Below the pieces are notes generated by a model. That model was not told the DNA's origin. It saw only the letters and a list, made by a program, of their open reading frames with translations, and searched no databases. A stretch of 64,000 nt of DNA. It comes from Ceratodon purpureus (taxonomy: Eukaryota; Streptophyta; Bryopsida; Pseudoditrichales; Ditrichaceae). Positions 48,749 through 61,131 of this stretch are shown in pieces (within the stretch, counting starts at the first letter, position 1; every line of letters begins with the position of its first letter). Location: the NCBI GenBank assembly GCA_014871385.1, contig CM026421.1, forward strand, positions 15,421,048-15,485,047, in the 5' to 3' direction. The translations under genes were made by a program, and so were the position numbers.

Positions 48749-51700
48749 TCACATCAAGGGCTACGTTTCCATGGTGCATCAATTGCTCTCGGCAAAATGT
48801 ACAATCTATTCAGCCTCAAAGTGGAGTGGTGATGCACAACGCAAGTGGTGATGAGACGAGATGACAATCCCAATTGCAAGAGTTTGTCTGAATGTAAGAA
48901 AGCTCATAATAATGTCGGACAGTGTCAGGTTTGGTATATCGGTCTAGGATTCTTATGATTATGATCTGTATCAGGTGAAGTAGTCGAGTTTAATTGGGTG
49001 ATGGACAGCAGGCAGACAAATGTTTGAACATGGTGCTGATTTTCCTCTGGAACGGGATTGTTATTTAGAATTGGGATTCATTGTACAGCTTTAGGTACCA
49101 TTGGTATTGCAGTAGTATTGCTAGCTTTCATAGCGAGACTTGTGTGGTGTGCTTGTCCAAACTTGGACTCGAAAAAATTTGGTCTTTTGTGCCGAAGGCG
49201 TAAAGTAAAGAGTTCGCATTGCTTGTCTTGACTGCCTTCTCAGTAGAATCACCCCATTGCCATGAAATTAGTTGCTTGATATGCAGAAACGGCTTGTTGA
49301 TTACTAGCTTTCTAAACTTCTGATGTTGCCAGTGCTGATTACACCAGATCATTGTTTGAATCTGTGAAAATTAGTTACGACTCACTGCAGCGCCACATCG
49401 GTTGATCAACCATCGCATGCAATGAAGTGCAGACAATGGCCACCGCTGCAGTCCCCAGATAAGACAGAGCTCATTACGGCGAAGATTAGAGAATGTAGAA
49501 TAAGATAGAAATTAATGAAAACCAGCCAGTTTGGTCCAAAAGGCAAAACCAAGCCTCACATGCTAATCATTCCGGTTGATTGGATAGGTTACATCGAAAA
49601 GTACCGTTTTACGAGGGCCCAGTTAAGCACCGAAAATAGGCTGGTCCAGACGCACAAGTCAAGCTGCAGATATTGATTTCGGCTCGAAGAGAACTAGAGA
49701 CAAGCGCCCGAAACACACAGGGCTGCAAGCAGCCAAACCAGATGGCAACAGCAAGCTCCGAAATTACAGCCGACTCGGGCTTTCTCGGAACATGTGACCA
49801 TTCGGCATCAAAATTATCTATTCTCTCATGCGGCATTAACTTCAAAGTGTTCCTGTTCACTCGCAGCTGAGGAGGACCAGGCCCCACCGCAATAGATATA
49901 TTCATCAGCTTCATGACACGGAACTTAGACGATTCAATGGCCGGATCAGCTTGTGATAAACATAAATATTGCACTCTCACCTTGCTGATTAAACCGGAAG
50001 TTTGCGCTCTCAACTGAGGTTAACTGTGCTTATTAACTGAGGTTGCTGTTTTAGAGGTCAGAAGAATTTGACTAGTCCTGTGATTCGAGGCGAGAGCTCC
50101 TAGAGAGCTACATGAATGAACGAGCATAAAATATTAACTTTGTTCACAGATTGAGGTTAGAGATGGTAAAGAGTGCGTCCCGGTTTTATATACCCGGACT
50201 CTTGGTTTAAGGGTTGGTTCAGACTATGCCCAAATTTTGAGAGGTTGTCGGTTTGGACGAATGAAAATGCTGAAATGTCCAGAGTCTAGCTTCTTGGCCT
50301 TCACACTGTAGATCGAAGTTCAAAGAATGTCGCCTTCAAAAGAGCTTAGATGGCAGCACTTATAGGAAGTTATGACGACGACTTCTTGAGCAATACCTTG
50401 TTAAATTTAATTTTTAAATTTATTTATTTATTTATTTTTCATTTGTTTTTTGTCCATAGCTGCAATTCTTCAACTTTTTTGCATATCTTCTCCGAGAATT
50501 CACCCATTTCAAAATTGGTAGCTTCGAGGTCGAACAAAATGTTTAATCCAACTTTTGTTGAGAGGTCAAGCTTTTTTTCATTGGGCTTGGAGTCCCGACA
50601 TTGTTTGGTCCAGAAAAGTGACGGTCATCTTCTCAACTTGGGCATAGTCTGCATTGGCCCTCAGTTTGTATTTGGCACATTGAGGCATGGGTTGTGTTGC
50701 TATTCTGAATCATCCCTACACTGTACACATAGAGTCTGCTGTATTTCTGTGACATATGCCTGGGTAGTTAAAATAAATGATAGAGATATGATAAAAAAAA
50801 ACTAGTACATGTCATATGGGTTTATACGTTCTTTTCTGATGGCAGGTTCATGTATGACGTGATAACTAACCTGTTGGCTCAACTGGGTGTGCAAACAAGG
50901 GGTGTCTTTTGTAAAGACGGGCTTTGTCTTTCGATGCCCATGCTTGGGAGTAGGGACCCATACTCTGGTTGACTTGAGTATGGTGGATAGGTTGGAGGAA
51001 GACCACCAATTGCACCATGTAGCAGATTATAGATTTTGTAACAGTTGGTAAGCAGTAGTGATTACACATGTCTCCTGCGAGATGGTGTCCAAAACTTGAG
51101 TGGGAGTAATTAATTAGGAACTTTTGTCATGTATACAATACTGTTTTTTACTCAAACATAGTATAAATAACTTCCTCTTTAATTACCAAATAGTCACCAA
51201 TCTTATCCACCACCACTTAACACATTCAAATCATTTAGATTGTACTGAAGTGTGAGAAGCACCTTCGCCATTTCCCAGACTGGTTTGCTAGCCCTTGTTC
51301 ATTGTACAGACTAGTCCAGCTTCAAGACCCAATTCAACAATAGCACAGGTTTTTTTGTTTTGTCGCCGATAGCACAGGTTATCATCTTTCGCGTTCCATC
51401 AATAAAAAAATAATCCTCAAACTTGATGCAATTTATCTGTCAAAAGAATATAATTAAAACATCCACATAACCCCTGAGAGGGAATCAACAACCTGCCATG
51501 CTTTGAAGTGGAAGCTCGCCAATCATATGAAACTGTTGCTTTTCCAACAAAAATAAAAATTGGAGGTGGTGGGAAAAATGCCACCAGACTGTAGCACTCT
51601 GGAAATCATTGGCTAAAGGCACATCCAGATGTTGGTATACCCCAGGAACCACCCTTGGTCCCGCTCGTCTTTGTGATTTTTTTTAACATTCTACAGTGAG

Positions 51701-52001
51701 TTCTATAAGTAGTTGCAAAGTTGTCTTTCCTCTACAGGAAAATTGCTAATACAATGATGTGTGTCATTGATAAGAACACACTTTTCAACTAACACCTTCT
51801 ATGTAGTACATGTTTGAACTTACAAATAGTTCAATGAATTAAAGATAATTGCTATTATCTTTAGAAGAGACTGTATGATTATGGAGAAAATCATAAACCC
51901 ATACCTAATAGAGACACTTGAGGTTTTCTTAGAAGGACACCTCTTGAATACTGTACCCGAGCACTGAGACTAGCTGGCTAGCCCCAACTTGAGACTAATT
52001 A
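48749..52001. other. 3' region of the bHLH-MYC_N gene and intergenic DNA
   Basis: The first 400-600 bp are probably the 3' untranslated region. The ORFs at 49609-50013 (minus) and 50350-50805 (plus) have no recognisable domain, no homologous pattern and no splice context. I see no transposon ends here. Confidence 0.4.
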
Positions 52002-52141
52002 CTCATTGACTAATTTTTTTTTTTTTTTTTTTTTTTGAGTCAAATGGTGAAAAATCCATTGCAAAATAAGAAGTTACACCGTTGCGGAACCAAGTCAGGC
52101 AAGCCTAACTGGCGGGAAATTTATGCTCATTGACTAATTTT
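52002..52141 (-). mobile_element. short retroposon (SINE-like) with target-site duplication
   Basis: The 16-mer CTCATTGACTAATTTT occurs at 52002-52017 and again at 52126-52141. Between them lie a T tract of about 20 (a poly(A) tail on the minus strand) and about 90 bp of unique sequence starting, on the minus strand, near CCCGCCAGTTAGGC. Direct repeats of this length bracketing a poly(A)-tailed insert are the signature of target-primed reverse transcription. The body contains GACTTGGTTCCGCAACGG and is too short to code. It is either a SINE or a 5'-truncated retrocopy. Confidence 0.75.
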
Positions 52142-55100
52142 GAAATCAACAATATAATCTTCCCAGCTAAATATGATTATATGAATTGGAAATGTAGCAC
52201 TTGAGGACCAAGGACCCCCAATATCTTGTACTTGAACGTTTGAATGGATCATGAGGAGTCAGTTGTAGGCCACAACCAAATACAATTACAGCCCATCTTC
52301 TCAAAAAATCAAGATCCAGATCGAAGCAGTAAATGTGCGGGGAACAACCTTGAGTCAAAGCATCTCTTGACTTACAGTTGGGGTAAATAGTGGTCCTCTG
52401 CGTATACCCTTCCATACAACTCAATCAATGATAAGAGACTGGAGAAACAACAAGATATACAAAAGGTCCTGAAACAACTCAATAGTGTGATACCAAACAA
52501 TAGCGCTACAATGTGAACTGAAATACATTAGTTCCAAATATATAGTAGTACCAGATTTTGGTCAGGATGGACTAAAAGGGCAGGGCTCAACAAACTGAAT
52601 TAGTCATGCATGTAGTACATGTCTTTTACTAATACTTTTGAACAACGTACAAGCTGATTACTGGTTTGAATTGCAAGCAATTGGTTGCTCCAAGTGGACT
52701 TTATAATGCAGCAAAGAGGGCAGTCAACTTTTACCAGCCTTTTCACTGGTCGCCGCCCAATTCACAACGTCATAGTTATGTCCTTTGCAACAGTTACCAG
52801 TTTACAGGAGTCATCATCTGCACAATTGGGGCTTACAGGCTCTGTGATAAGGAATGCTTTGCCTTTTCATTGTTGGCTGGTTTGAATTAGGGTAGAATGT
52901 CCTTAAACCGCAAACTTAAGCATTTGGGTATAGGTGTGGGGCTCTTATGTATTTTCTGAAAATTTTCATCAAAGGTAGAACAAGAATGATGCTGAAGGCA
53001 ATTTTTTTCGGAATTAAATAGCAAAAATCCAATTTATTATGAATTTTGTAAGTGAAAAGTGTCCCAGACCTAAAAGCGATCTGATGCTGAAATGTACAAA
53101 AGAGGTACATCTGATTTTTTAAAATCTAGAAATCGAGCCAGATCGGTTTTGGGTCTTGGTTGGTTCAAGGACATTCTACCCTATAAGGGTTTATCTGTAA
53201 TAATGCCGTTGGGGGAGAAAGCCTGGTTTGTATCAACAGCAGCTGAGGATTCAATGAGACCCTTGTTGTATTCAATGGATCTGCAATCAAGTAAAGGTCC
53301 TCCGTGTGAAATTAAAAGGGGAAAAAGGGGAAAAGAAAAGCCTGGTTGCAAAAAAAATGTCTGAAGGAGCACCTGGCATGCAACACAATATACAGTATTT
53401 CCAAACTCCCCTTTGGGAGACAAATCAATTCATTTGTTGCTTGTTATTGAAGCAAGCACTCATGTACTTACAGACATGGTTTCAGGATGGGATGACTTCG
53501 TTCGTAAGCCTTTAACTCTTGGAGAATAAACCAGTAGAGGAAACTGGCAAGGAGACAGATTGGTTCAAAGATGTCAGGTATACAAACCAACCAATAAGTT
53601 AGCAGGATGTTACCTTAGGAATAATGTTTACAGGAAGAGTCAGGCTGGTTACACAGATGTTGCGGCGGTGACTGCTCCTCACATGTCAAAACAAAAGCAA
53701 AATAACAAAAACAAGAATCAACATGCAATTTTTGCCACACAGTGGAGTGACAAAGAACAACCCAGCAGCTGAAGGACGGCAATCATATCTGAAGAGAAAG
53801 GAAAGATAATGCTCTATGTAATCAATGTGAAAAACGTTTCTCTCTGGTGAACCATAGTTTTGGTGAAGAATTTTGAGCTACAAAACACAAAACATTTGTT
53901 ATTTGGTAGGTACTGAGACTTGGCCCGAAAGTATGTTATCTGACAAGTAATAACAACTCCAATTGAAACCGCTATGCAGTAAAGAGCAACTACTTCACTG
54001 CATACTACAGTAATTGCACAGAACTGTTTGGTTTCAGTCAGAAGAAAGCACTGCTTTTGCAAAAATCGCTTATAACAGTAACAATGAATGTCATGAGGAA
54101 AGAGGCATTGACCAACGTCTCCTGTAAACCTTGTTCATGCTGCCATGAGTCCCCAATATTGGATTATTGCTTGTCCTTGCCACTCTACCAATCAAATATC
54201 CAGTCAACAAGAACATCAGCCCAAACTGATCTGGAAGGAAGAAAAAAAAGCAGCATAATTGGGTACTGGTATAGCCTAATTTAGTCAAATGAGGAAAAAC
54301 CTTTCTACAGAGCTTCCTGAACAAAATAGCTCACATGAACTAAACCAAGACTGTAGGCAAGGTTGCCCTCAAGATAGCAACCATCAGAGTCCAATTGGCT
54401 ATTTTTTTCGTGGAATATGCCCCTCCAGTGACGTAAAGAGTGTTTCCATGCCAGAAATGCGACACCGGGCAATTCTGTGCAGGATATACTGGAAATCATA
54501 CTGAATATTAGTGGATTGGCGGTCACTGGGAACTTGAGTCTCTAGCGTTCCCCAAGAGGCGCTCTCTCTTCCCCCGTTCTGACCTCTGTTATTCTGCTTT
54601 AGCTTGCTAGAAGAACAAATCCCAGGTGAAAGCAACATTCCAACAACCTATCTCGGCAATGGCCTTGACCCACAGGTCGGATTCAGTAGCTCACCTACAC
54701 TGTAGAAAGTTTTGTTCAAAATGGCTATTGCTCAATTTGTGTTAGAGAATCTGGGTTCTACAGTAAAGCATAGAGGTGAAACACACATGCTTTTAGAAAA
54801 TGTACATATTAGTAAATGATATTCTGGAAGGACGTGATTTGTACCAATCCAGCATTTCAGTCAGAAAAAGGACCGGGAAATGACAATATTAGGAATCTGA
54901 GGAACGGTACGTCACTATGTTCGAATCTTCTAAGCTTTGAGCTATTTCGAAAACACTACGTACTATCAACGTTGGCTAATGATAATGTTGACATCCTTCA
55001 ATGAATCAAACGCAATGTCGGTTGTTAACACTCTTGCCTCAATTGTCATAGAAGTTTCCGCAAATCTTTTGCTAACTAATAGCAGTAACATTAATCCTGG

Positions 55101-57503
55101 TAAAGCTGATGATTTCGTGAAACTAATGCTGTCAACTAGATGCTCTCGAAAGATGCAAATAGATCCAGGGCCCAATGTCACCAAATCTAAAGCGTAAAAG
55201 TACTAGAAAAGGAGGATTTAAGGCATGGTTGGATACCAGAAGGTGTTATATACGGTGACGGAAGGAAAGAAGGTAGACACGGGTAATATCAACATCTGAA
55301 TGGCTAAAACGGGACCCTCAGGAGTAGAGATTACGGTAGTCAACTAAATAAGAAAATGCTTAAGGACTCTGATATGGCTTCAATATCGAGAATTAATTGT
55401 AGTGCACAAGGAGGAAAGGATTGTGCGAGCTTATTCTCTGGCTATAATATTGCACAGTAACTTAGTCATCGACACTTAAATTCAGACACGTACCTGAGGA
55501 AATCCAAGCACATAAATTTTCAGCTCGCAAATTAGCCAGAATCACCCAAGTCCTGACTTCATAAAATATAATCAGCCTTAGCAAAGTATGTGACATCACA
55601 CAAACTACTCAATTATCCTTACACATTCAAGGCCCACCAAAGACCTTTCCTTCTGAATCTAGTTGTCAAAAGCTAGACAATTTAAGAAGATACTATCGTA
55701 GTTCTGGTATTAGCATATACTGTGCACAGATTAAATGAAACCCAGGATAAAGCGTAATTACTACGTATAAGTTCAAAAAGATCGCTGAGGCATACCTTTC
55801 AGGGCAAAAATTAAATTTGACCGTGAAGGAAACAAAACTGTATTTGGAACAACTGAAGAACTTATGGAGACCTGAGATTTTCGAGGGCAGCGTACTCTCC
55901 TAATCTACTTATCGGCACTCAGGGCCACATCACACAAGAATTTGATGTCGACAAACCTACAGACCCTTCAAAATGCAGAAAGCCAACACATTCAATCCTC
56001 AAGAGACTCTAACGTTCTAGCTCGTTCTTCATTTCGTCTAAGCAATTTGACATAGCTGAGAAATAGAGGAGACCTGAAAGTGTTTTTCCAACCTACTATA
56101 TATAATTTCGTACAGGAAAAAGAATACCTGCTAGGACAAAGACCAATAGTCACGATAAAATAGCTCTTATCAGCTTCATACTGACACCATGCATGGTGAA
56201 TACCTGCTGTTATGCGGAGAGGGTTACGTCAAAGAATGGTTGAACTAAAAAGTTTAAAACTCCCTCACAGCATCCATTAGAACCACAAGGCTGGATTACC
56301 ATTCTAGACTGCTGGAATGTATTTTAGGTCACCACATAAAGGTTTCAAAATGTTGAGATCCCAAACCTTAATGTTGCGGTTTGCTCAAGTGCAATTGTTC
56401 TTTGTCCACTGCAACTCGCTTCTCGTAACCTGCTTCAGGGCACAACTAGTTGACTAAGCATATCTTCGGAATTGCTACAAATATGTCCAACCAGTTTCAG
56501 ATCAAAGCAAGACATGCGAAGAAGTTCTTGATTAAGGTCTGCACTCATGACTCTTCAATACCAATCTAAGAGTACAAACATAACTAAATAGAATTGTGAC
56601 AAACTTGTCTATTAAGATTAAAAATGGGCATCTACCAATTTATTCATTTGAACATATATGCTTCAATGGAAAGTGGAAATTTCAATAAGTACCTGTTAAT
56701 ACATGGAACAACAGTTCAGAGGATCATGAGCGCAACGCATATGTTCTACGAATGCCACAAACTAATATATTCCAGTTTCTCAGCCAGCAGAAGGACGAGT
56801 AACAACCGTAATAAGTGAAGGCTGCAAACTAAAACTAACCTGCTGCTGATACCGTACTCAGCCAACAAGACGAGAGCTCTTGCTGCAAGAAAATCGACGC
56901 AAAATTCTAACCACAATAATGAAAGCACTGAAATTCACGGAAACAGATGTTCAAGCCGGCATTGATTCCAAATACTTCAGACTACATAGAAAGGGAAGAT
57001 TCCATGGATCACGAAACAATGCTAGTACCTTTACGTAGAAATTCACGAGACTTAGAAAGGCCCGTGCGTTGATAGACGGTTCAAAGCTTTGTGCAAAAAA
57101 CACTTTCGTGAATTAGACTAGGCTGGATGTGAAGCCACAAAAGCAAAAACTGTGCGACATACAACCAGCCAATATTTTCGTATGACTCGATACTCGAATT
57201 ATCAGAACGAAAGATTCATCCACAAAAACGAACATATGATCACACAGTCTCAACGAGGATTTGCAAAATAAGGACAAAAATATATCTTAATATATATTAC
57301 AACAGCGCCTTGCCAGTCCAGGACCCGCAACCCCAGTGGAATGAAGAAACTAAACACAGCGACCTACATCGCTACTACTTCAAACTGAGGTATTCTAATG
57401 GCATGAGGAAGGAATTGCAGGGTCCGACGCATTCGCACAAGCATTATCCTAAAGTGGTATGAATCAAAATTGTTGAAGAGTGTTGATAAGAAAACATTAC
57501 AAG
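52142..57503. other. intergenic region, no supported gene
   Basis: About 5.4 kb. Many ORFs of 60-90 codons are scattered on both strands, none with a recognisable domain or a convincing splice chain. Base composition is less AT-rich than the 3-8 kb region, so a non-coding transcript or a very diverged gene cannot be excluded. Confidence 0.35.
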
Positions 57504-58586
57504 CTAAGCTCCCGTTGCGATCGCTCCCTTCCGCGAAACTTTCCGCTTACCCTCCACATCACTCTTTTTCCTCTTCTTAGTCTTCTCTGCTACTACAGTC
57601 TCCTCAACCACGTCCATATCATCCCCACCCTCATTCTTCACCGCGGCCTTCTCATTCTTCACCGAGGCCTTCTCCTTCTTCGCCGAGGCATTCTCCTTCT
57701 TCGCCGAGGCATTCTCCTTCTTCGCCGATGCCTTCTCCTTCTTCGCTGATTTCACACTTTTCTTGACCTCCAATTGCGAAACCACCGGCAATTCAATCTT
57801 CAAAGGCATGACAGGAAGCGCCTGATACAAAGGAAGCGACGCAGACTCCAACGTCTTCAAAAAATACGCCCGAATGTTGGCCCACTTCTTCGGAACCTGC
57901 TCCGCCACACCCTCAACAACCGCCATCACATTCGCAACAATCTCCTCCCGCGGCTGCGACACCCTCGCAACCTTCACAACACTACACGTCCCCCCACTCA
58001 AATACACAAACGTCGAATTCAAAGCCGCCATAATCTGCCCCGTCCACTGCGCCCGCGTCAAATCCACAGGCACCGGATGCTTCTTCTTCCTATAAAACGC
58101 CTTCCCTAACAGCTTCGGCAGCTCCCCGAGAATCCGATCATCCGCCAGAAACATATCATACGACCCGCACAGCTTCCGCTTCGCCTCGAACGAGAAGTAA
58201 TCCGTCTTCAGCTTCGACAGCGGAATCACCTTCGCAATCCGCAACCCTTCCTTCTCAATCCGCTCCTTCGCCACCTGCTTGCTCAGCTTCACCTTCGCAT
58301 GCTCCCTGTCGCTGATAATCAGGCACACCTCGTGGCTGTTGCCGTCGTAGAGCGGGTGCGGCAGCGGCACCCGGTACGCATTCGTCCTGCCATTCTCCGG
58401 CACCTTGTTCATCCCCACCACCACGTACATGAGCTGGTCATCCTCCAGCAGCTGCGCCTTTTCCCTCTGCTTCTGCGTCCCGTTCCACTTCAGGAGCGCG
58501 TCCACGGCCTTCTCCACGAGGCTGCCGTCCACCTTCCCGCTCCCCTGCGCCGCGCCTCCCCCCTCCGTGTCCATCGTCTCCGCCAT
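57504..58586 (-). CDS. ribosomal L1 domain-containing protein (RSL1D1-like, nucleolar)
   Basis: Intronless ORF of 360 residues from the ATG at 58586 (MAETMDTEGG). An upstream in-frame ATG at 58634 would add 16 residues. Residues about 20-260 match the L1p/L10e fold of plant RSL1D1/UTP30-like proteins: VEKAVDALLKWNGTQ, VVGMNKVPENGRTNAYRVPL, VCLIISDRE, FLADDRILGELPKLLGKAFYRKKKHPVPVDL, FVYLSGGTCSVVKV and KKWANIRAYFLKT. This family acts in 60S/40S pre-ribosome assembly in the nucleolus. The C-terminus is a Lys-rich tail with four to five 8-residue repeats of the ASAKKEN/K type, then KKRKKSDVEGKRK, consistent with nucleolar targeting. It differs from the true ribosomal protein L1/L10a in length and tail. 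Confidence 0.93.
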   Translation of the reverse strand: MAETMDTEGGGAAQGSGKVDGSLVEKAVDALLKWNGTQKQREKAQLLEDDQLMYVVVGMNKVPENGRTNAYRVPLPHPLYDGNSHEVCLIISDREHAKVKLSKQVAKERIEKEGLRIAKVIPLSKLKTDYFSFEAKRKLCGSYDMFLADDRILGELPKLLGKAFYRKKKHPVPVDLTRAQWTGQIMAALNSTFVYLSGGTCSVVKVARVSQPREEIVANVMAVVEGVAEQVPKKWANIRAYFLKTLESASLPLYQALPVMPLKIELPVVSQLEVKKSVKSAKKEKASAKKENASAKKENASAKKEKASVKNEKAAVKNEGGDDMDVVEETVVAEKTKKRKKSDVEGKRKVSRKGAIATGA

Positions 58587-58824
58587 CGCTCCCTCCGCTT
58601 CGCTTCTCTCTGCGCTTAAACCCTCCCGCGTCACTTCACTGCCTTCTTCACTGCCCTAGGGTTTAAGCTTCGTGCCTGGTTTCACATCAAGAGAGCCCGA
58701 GTACGAAGCGGGTATTGAATAGGTATCGGTTGTGTACGATACCAGTATCACCTGAGTTTGATCGCCTGGATATCAATCGAGAACGCAGGATCCTTTGTGC
58801 TCTTTTTTCACTGTCTAGGGTTAA

Positions 58825-59961
58825 CCCTTTAGTACAATAATGTGGTTGCGGAACTCAGTTGGGGTGAATATCTTGAAATCCAAAATGAATTTGCTCTCGA
58901 CTATACCTGTTCAGATATCTGTTCTTCTCATAGGCTCACGATGCAACAATCAGATCTCAATTCGGAGTAGTGTAGACGGTCCAAATTGATAAGAATACGT
59001 CATTGTAGCAATATACGGCAACCAAAAAAAAGGTAGAATTGAAGAGAATACGGAGAGGGTAGTACAAAAGATAAGTCTTGGTGGGATGAACTTCGCTCAT
59101 GAAGAAAGTTTTAGTCCATGAGTGGTTGTTTCCGTTGACATTGTAAATGTAGATGGATGATTCTCTAGAAAAAGAAGTGATGTGTCATTGAAGTAAGGCT
59201 AAAGATGATTGCCATAACGATACACATCCTTGTCAATACGGTATTAGAGTCATATTGTACATGTAGTGTATATAGTGTAAAATATAGTAGATTTGAGGTT
59301 TTTTATTTACTTTTTTCCTTTTATGCCTACATTCTAAGTCTTCAACTATTGTGGATTGCATTACATTTGAGTCATGTCAATGAGGCCTAGTGTACAAAAA
59401 ACATGCTAAGCCGTATTTTCATGCCTAAACCTTAAAAATCCTTTAAATCTTTTACTAATTTAGCACATATATATTTTTGATTTATCCTAAAGATGTTAAC
59501 ATTGGGCATCGCTGAACCGCTCTTTTACTAAATTTAGAAATTTATTCCGAGATTTATAGGGTTCCAAACGTACACCCCCTTAAAAATTACACTTAACTGA
59601 AATCTAATTGTCCTCCATATACGGATTATATACTTAAAGTTCTTATGGTTGGATTAGGTCCATGTTTTGCCCATAGTATTCTACTTACCTTAACTACAGT
59701 ACTATACGGTTAGATACGGACGTGTATGACACTAGTAGAAATATGATCCTAGTAGAAATATGATCCTTAATGACTTGTCCTCAATGACATTTATGATCCA
59801 AAATGACTCAAATTGAGACATTTTGGACCATTAAAGTCATTATGGAGGAGTCATTAAGGACCATATGTCTACTAATACGAACCTATTTTCGTTTATGTCA
59901 ATAATAGCGCTAAAAACCAGAAAAAACAGAGTTGCTCAAAAAAAACCGTGGGCACTAAAGG
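58825..59961. mobile_element. TTAA-bounded (piggyBac-type) non-autonomous element
   Basis: 1.14 kb flanked by TTAA at 58821-58824 and 59962-59965. Ends read inward CCCTTTAGTACAATA and CCCTTTAGTGCCCAC, so about 11 bp of terminal repeat with one mismatch. Contains the fold-back at 59751-59873. On both outer sides lies related text (GTATCGG...ATCACCTGAGT, about 58725-58760 and 60035-60080), suggesting that the target was itself a repeat. No coding capacity. Confidence 0.68.
59751..59873. repeat. 123-bp fold-back (long hairpin)
   Basis: Two arms of about 61 bases pair almost end to end. The left arm begins AGTAGAAATATGATCCTTAA; the complement of the right arm begins AGTAGACATATGGTCCTTAA. The loop is only a few bases near CTCAAATTGAG. 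A 16-bp piece of the left arm end is duplicated just upstream. It is a MITE-like fold-back nested inside the TTAA element. If transcribed it would give a hairpin suited to Dicer-like processing. Confidence 0.82.
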
Positions 59962-60828
59962 GTTAAGGATGGTGTGGTTTTGCAACATGAGGACCAAAGT
60001 ATGTGGTGGATGTTAATATGGTATTGCTAGAGTATCAAGAGTGTATCGGTATGGTATTAGACCAATATCACCTGAGTATAGGTGTGGGTTTCATACAATT
60101 TTGGCCTGAGTTGATGGCTAAGGTAGTCATCAGGAATGCCTGATGGAGTAAATTTCATATGAATTCTATAAAAATTTAATATTAAATTTAATAAGCTAGC
60201 CTTTTAAAAAAAAACGTTTGTTAATCTTTTGTCAATTTAATTAGTACCATTTGTATTAAAAAAAAAACTTAAATTCTACGTTACAATTTTGAAGGTAAAT
60301 TTATATAAATTGCATATAAAATTTGCATGAAATAAATCTTAAAATTGTACACATGAATCTACTTTTGTTTAAAATTTTGGAGGTGGAATTTTGAATATTT
60401 GTAGATTTGGGATTGAATGGTCATGTAGCTACATGGTAGATTACAGTTGGGGAAATGAAAAAACAGGGCAGATTTAGGATCAGTGAATTGTATGCATATG
60501 GTAAATTTCCAGTGCATAAAACACAAATAAATGTACATTCCATATTCATACAATGTAATAAGGCGGTAGATTTACAATAGATCAAATGTAACAATTGAAT
60601 AGATTTAAAAGGTAAAAATTACATGCTAATAAGGAGAAGTTACATCTAATTGAGCTGGATTCTTCAAACCCCACACCTCTCTAAATACAAGAGTGCACAT
60701 TACTGTATGCATAAAGCCCCACCCACGACCCTAAACTGCTCCTTTGAAATTTAAGAGCAGATGCTACGCTAATACCGTATATAAGAAATGGATACACCTG
60801 ATGATGATTAAGAAAGGAAAACAGAAAC

Positions 60829-61131
60829 TTACATATGATGATTTTTTGAGTGATCACGGGTTAAAATGCTGAACCCTGTGGACATTCTTGTATCGATGGC
60901 TATCACACAGTAATCCGCTCCAGCTTTTGCAACAGTAAAACTACTATACCCTGTGGACATTCTTGTATCGATGGCTATCACACAGTAATCCGCTCCAGCT
61001 TTTGCAACAGTAAAACTACTATACCCTGTGGACATTCTTGTATCGATGGCTATCACACAGTAATCCGCTCCAGCTTTTGCAACAGTAAAACTACTATATG
61101 GTTTCAAACGCCTCTTATATACATTAACCAC
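60829..61131 (-). pseudogene. PBF1: proteasome beta-1 (PBF1-type) exon fragment with in-frame triplication
   Basis: The reading frame contains AGADYCVIAIDTRMSTG followed by FSILTRDHSKN. This closely matches the start of plant 20S proteasome subunit beta-1 (AGADYCVIAADTRMSTG-YSILTRD). A 25-residue segment, YSSFTVAKAGADYCVIAIDT plus RMSTG, is present three times. The usual N-terminus (PYDNNGGTCVAIAG) is replaced by KPYSSFTVAKAG. After SKNHH a good splice donor (AT|GTAAGTTTC) follows. No further proteasome exons are recognisable nearby, so I read this as a captured or duplicated exon fragment rather than a working gene. It might still be an exon of an unrecognised transcript. Confidence 0.7.
60874..61098. 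repeat. three identical 75-bp tandem units
   Basis: Units at 60874-60948, 60949-61023 and 61024-61098, each beginning CCCTGTGGACATTCTTGTAT, with no difference between them. 75 bp is 25 codons, so the frame is preserved. Identity indicates a very recent event, or a collapse/expansion artefact of assembly. Confidence 0.95.

Noticed and set aside
49609..50805. ORFs of 134 and 151 codons downstream of the bHLH-MYC_N gene
   Set aside because: No recognisable domain; length is reachable by chance in this composition.
57774..58659. Arg/His-rich plus-strand ORFs
   Set aside because: Antisense shadows of the L1-domain gene.
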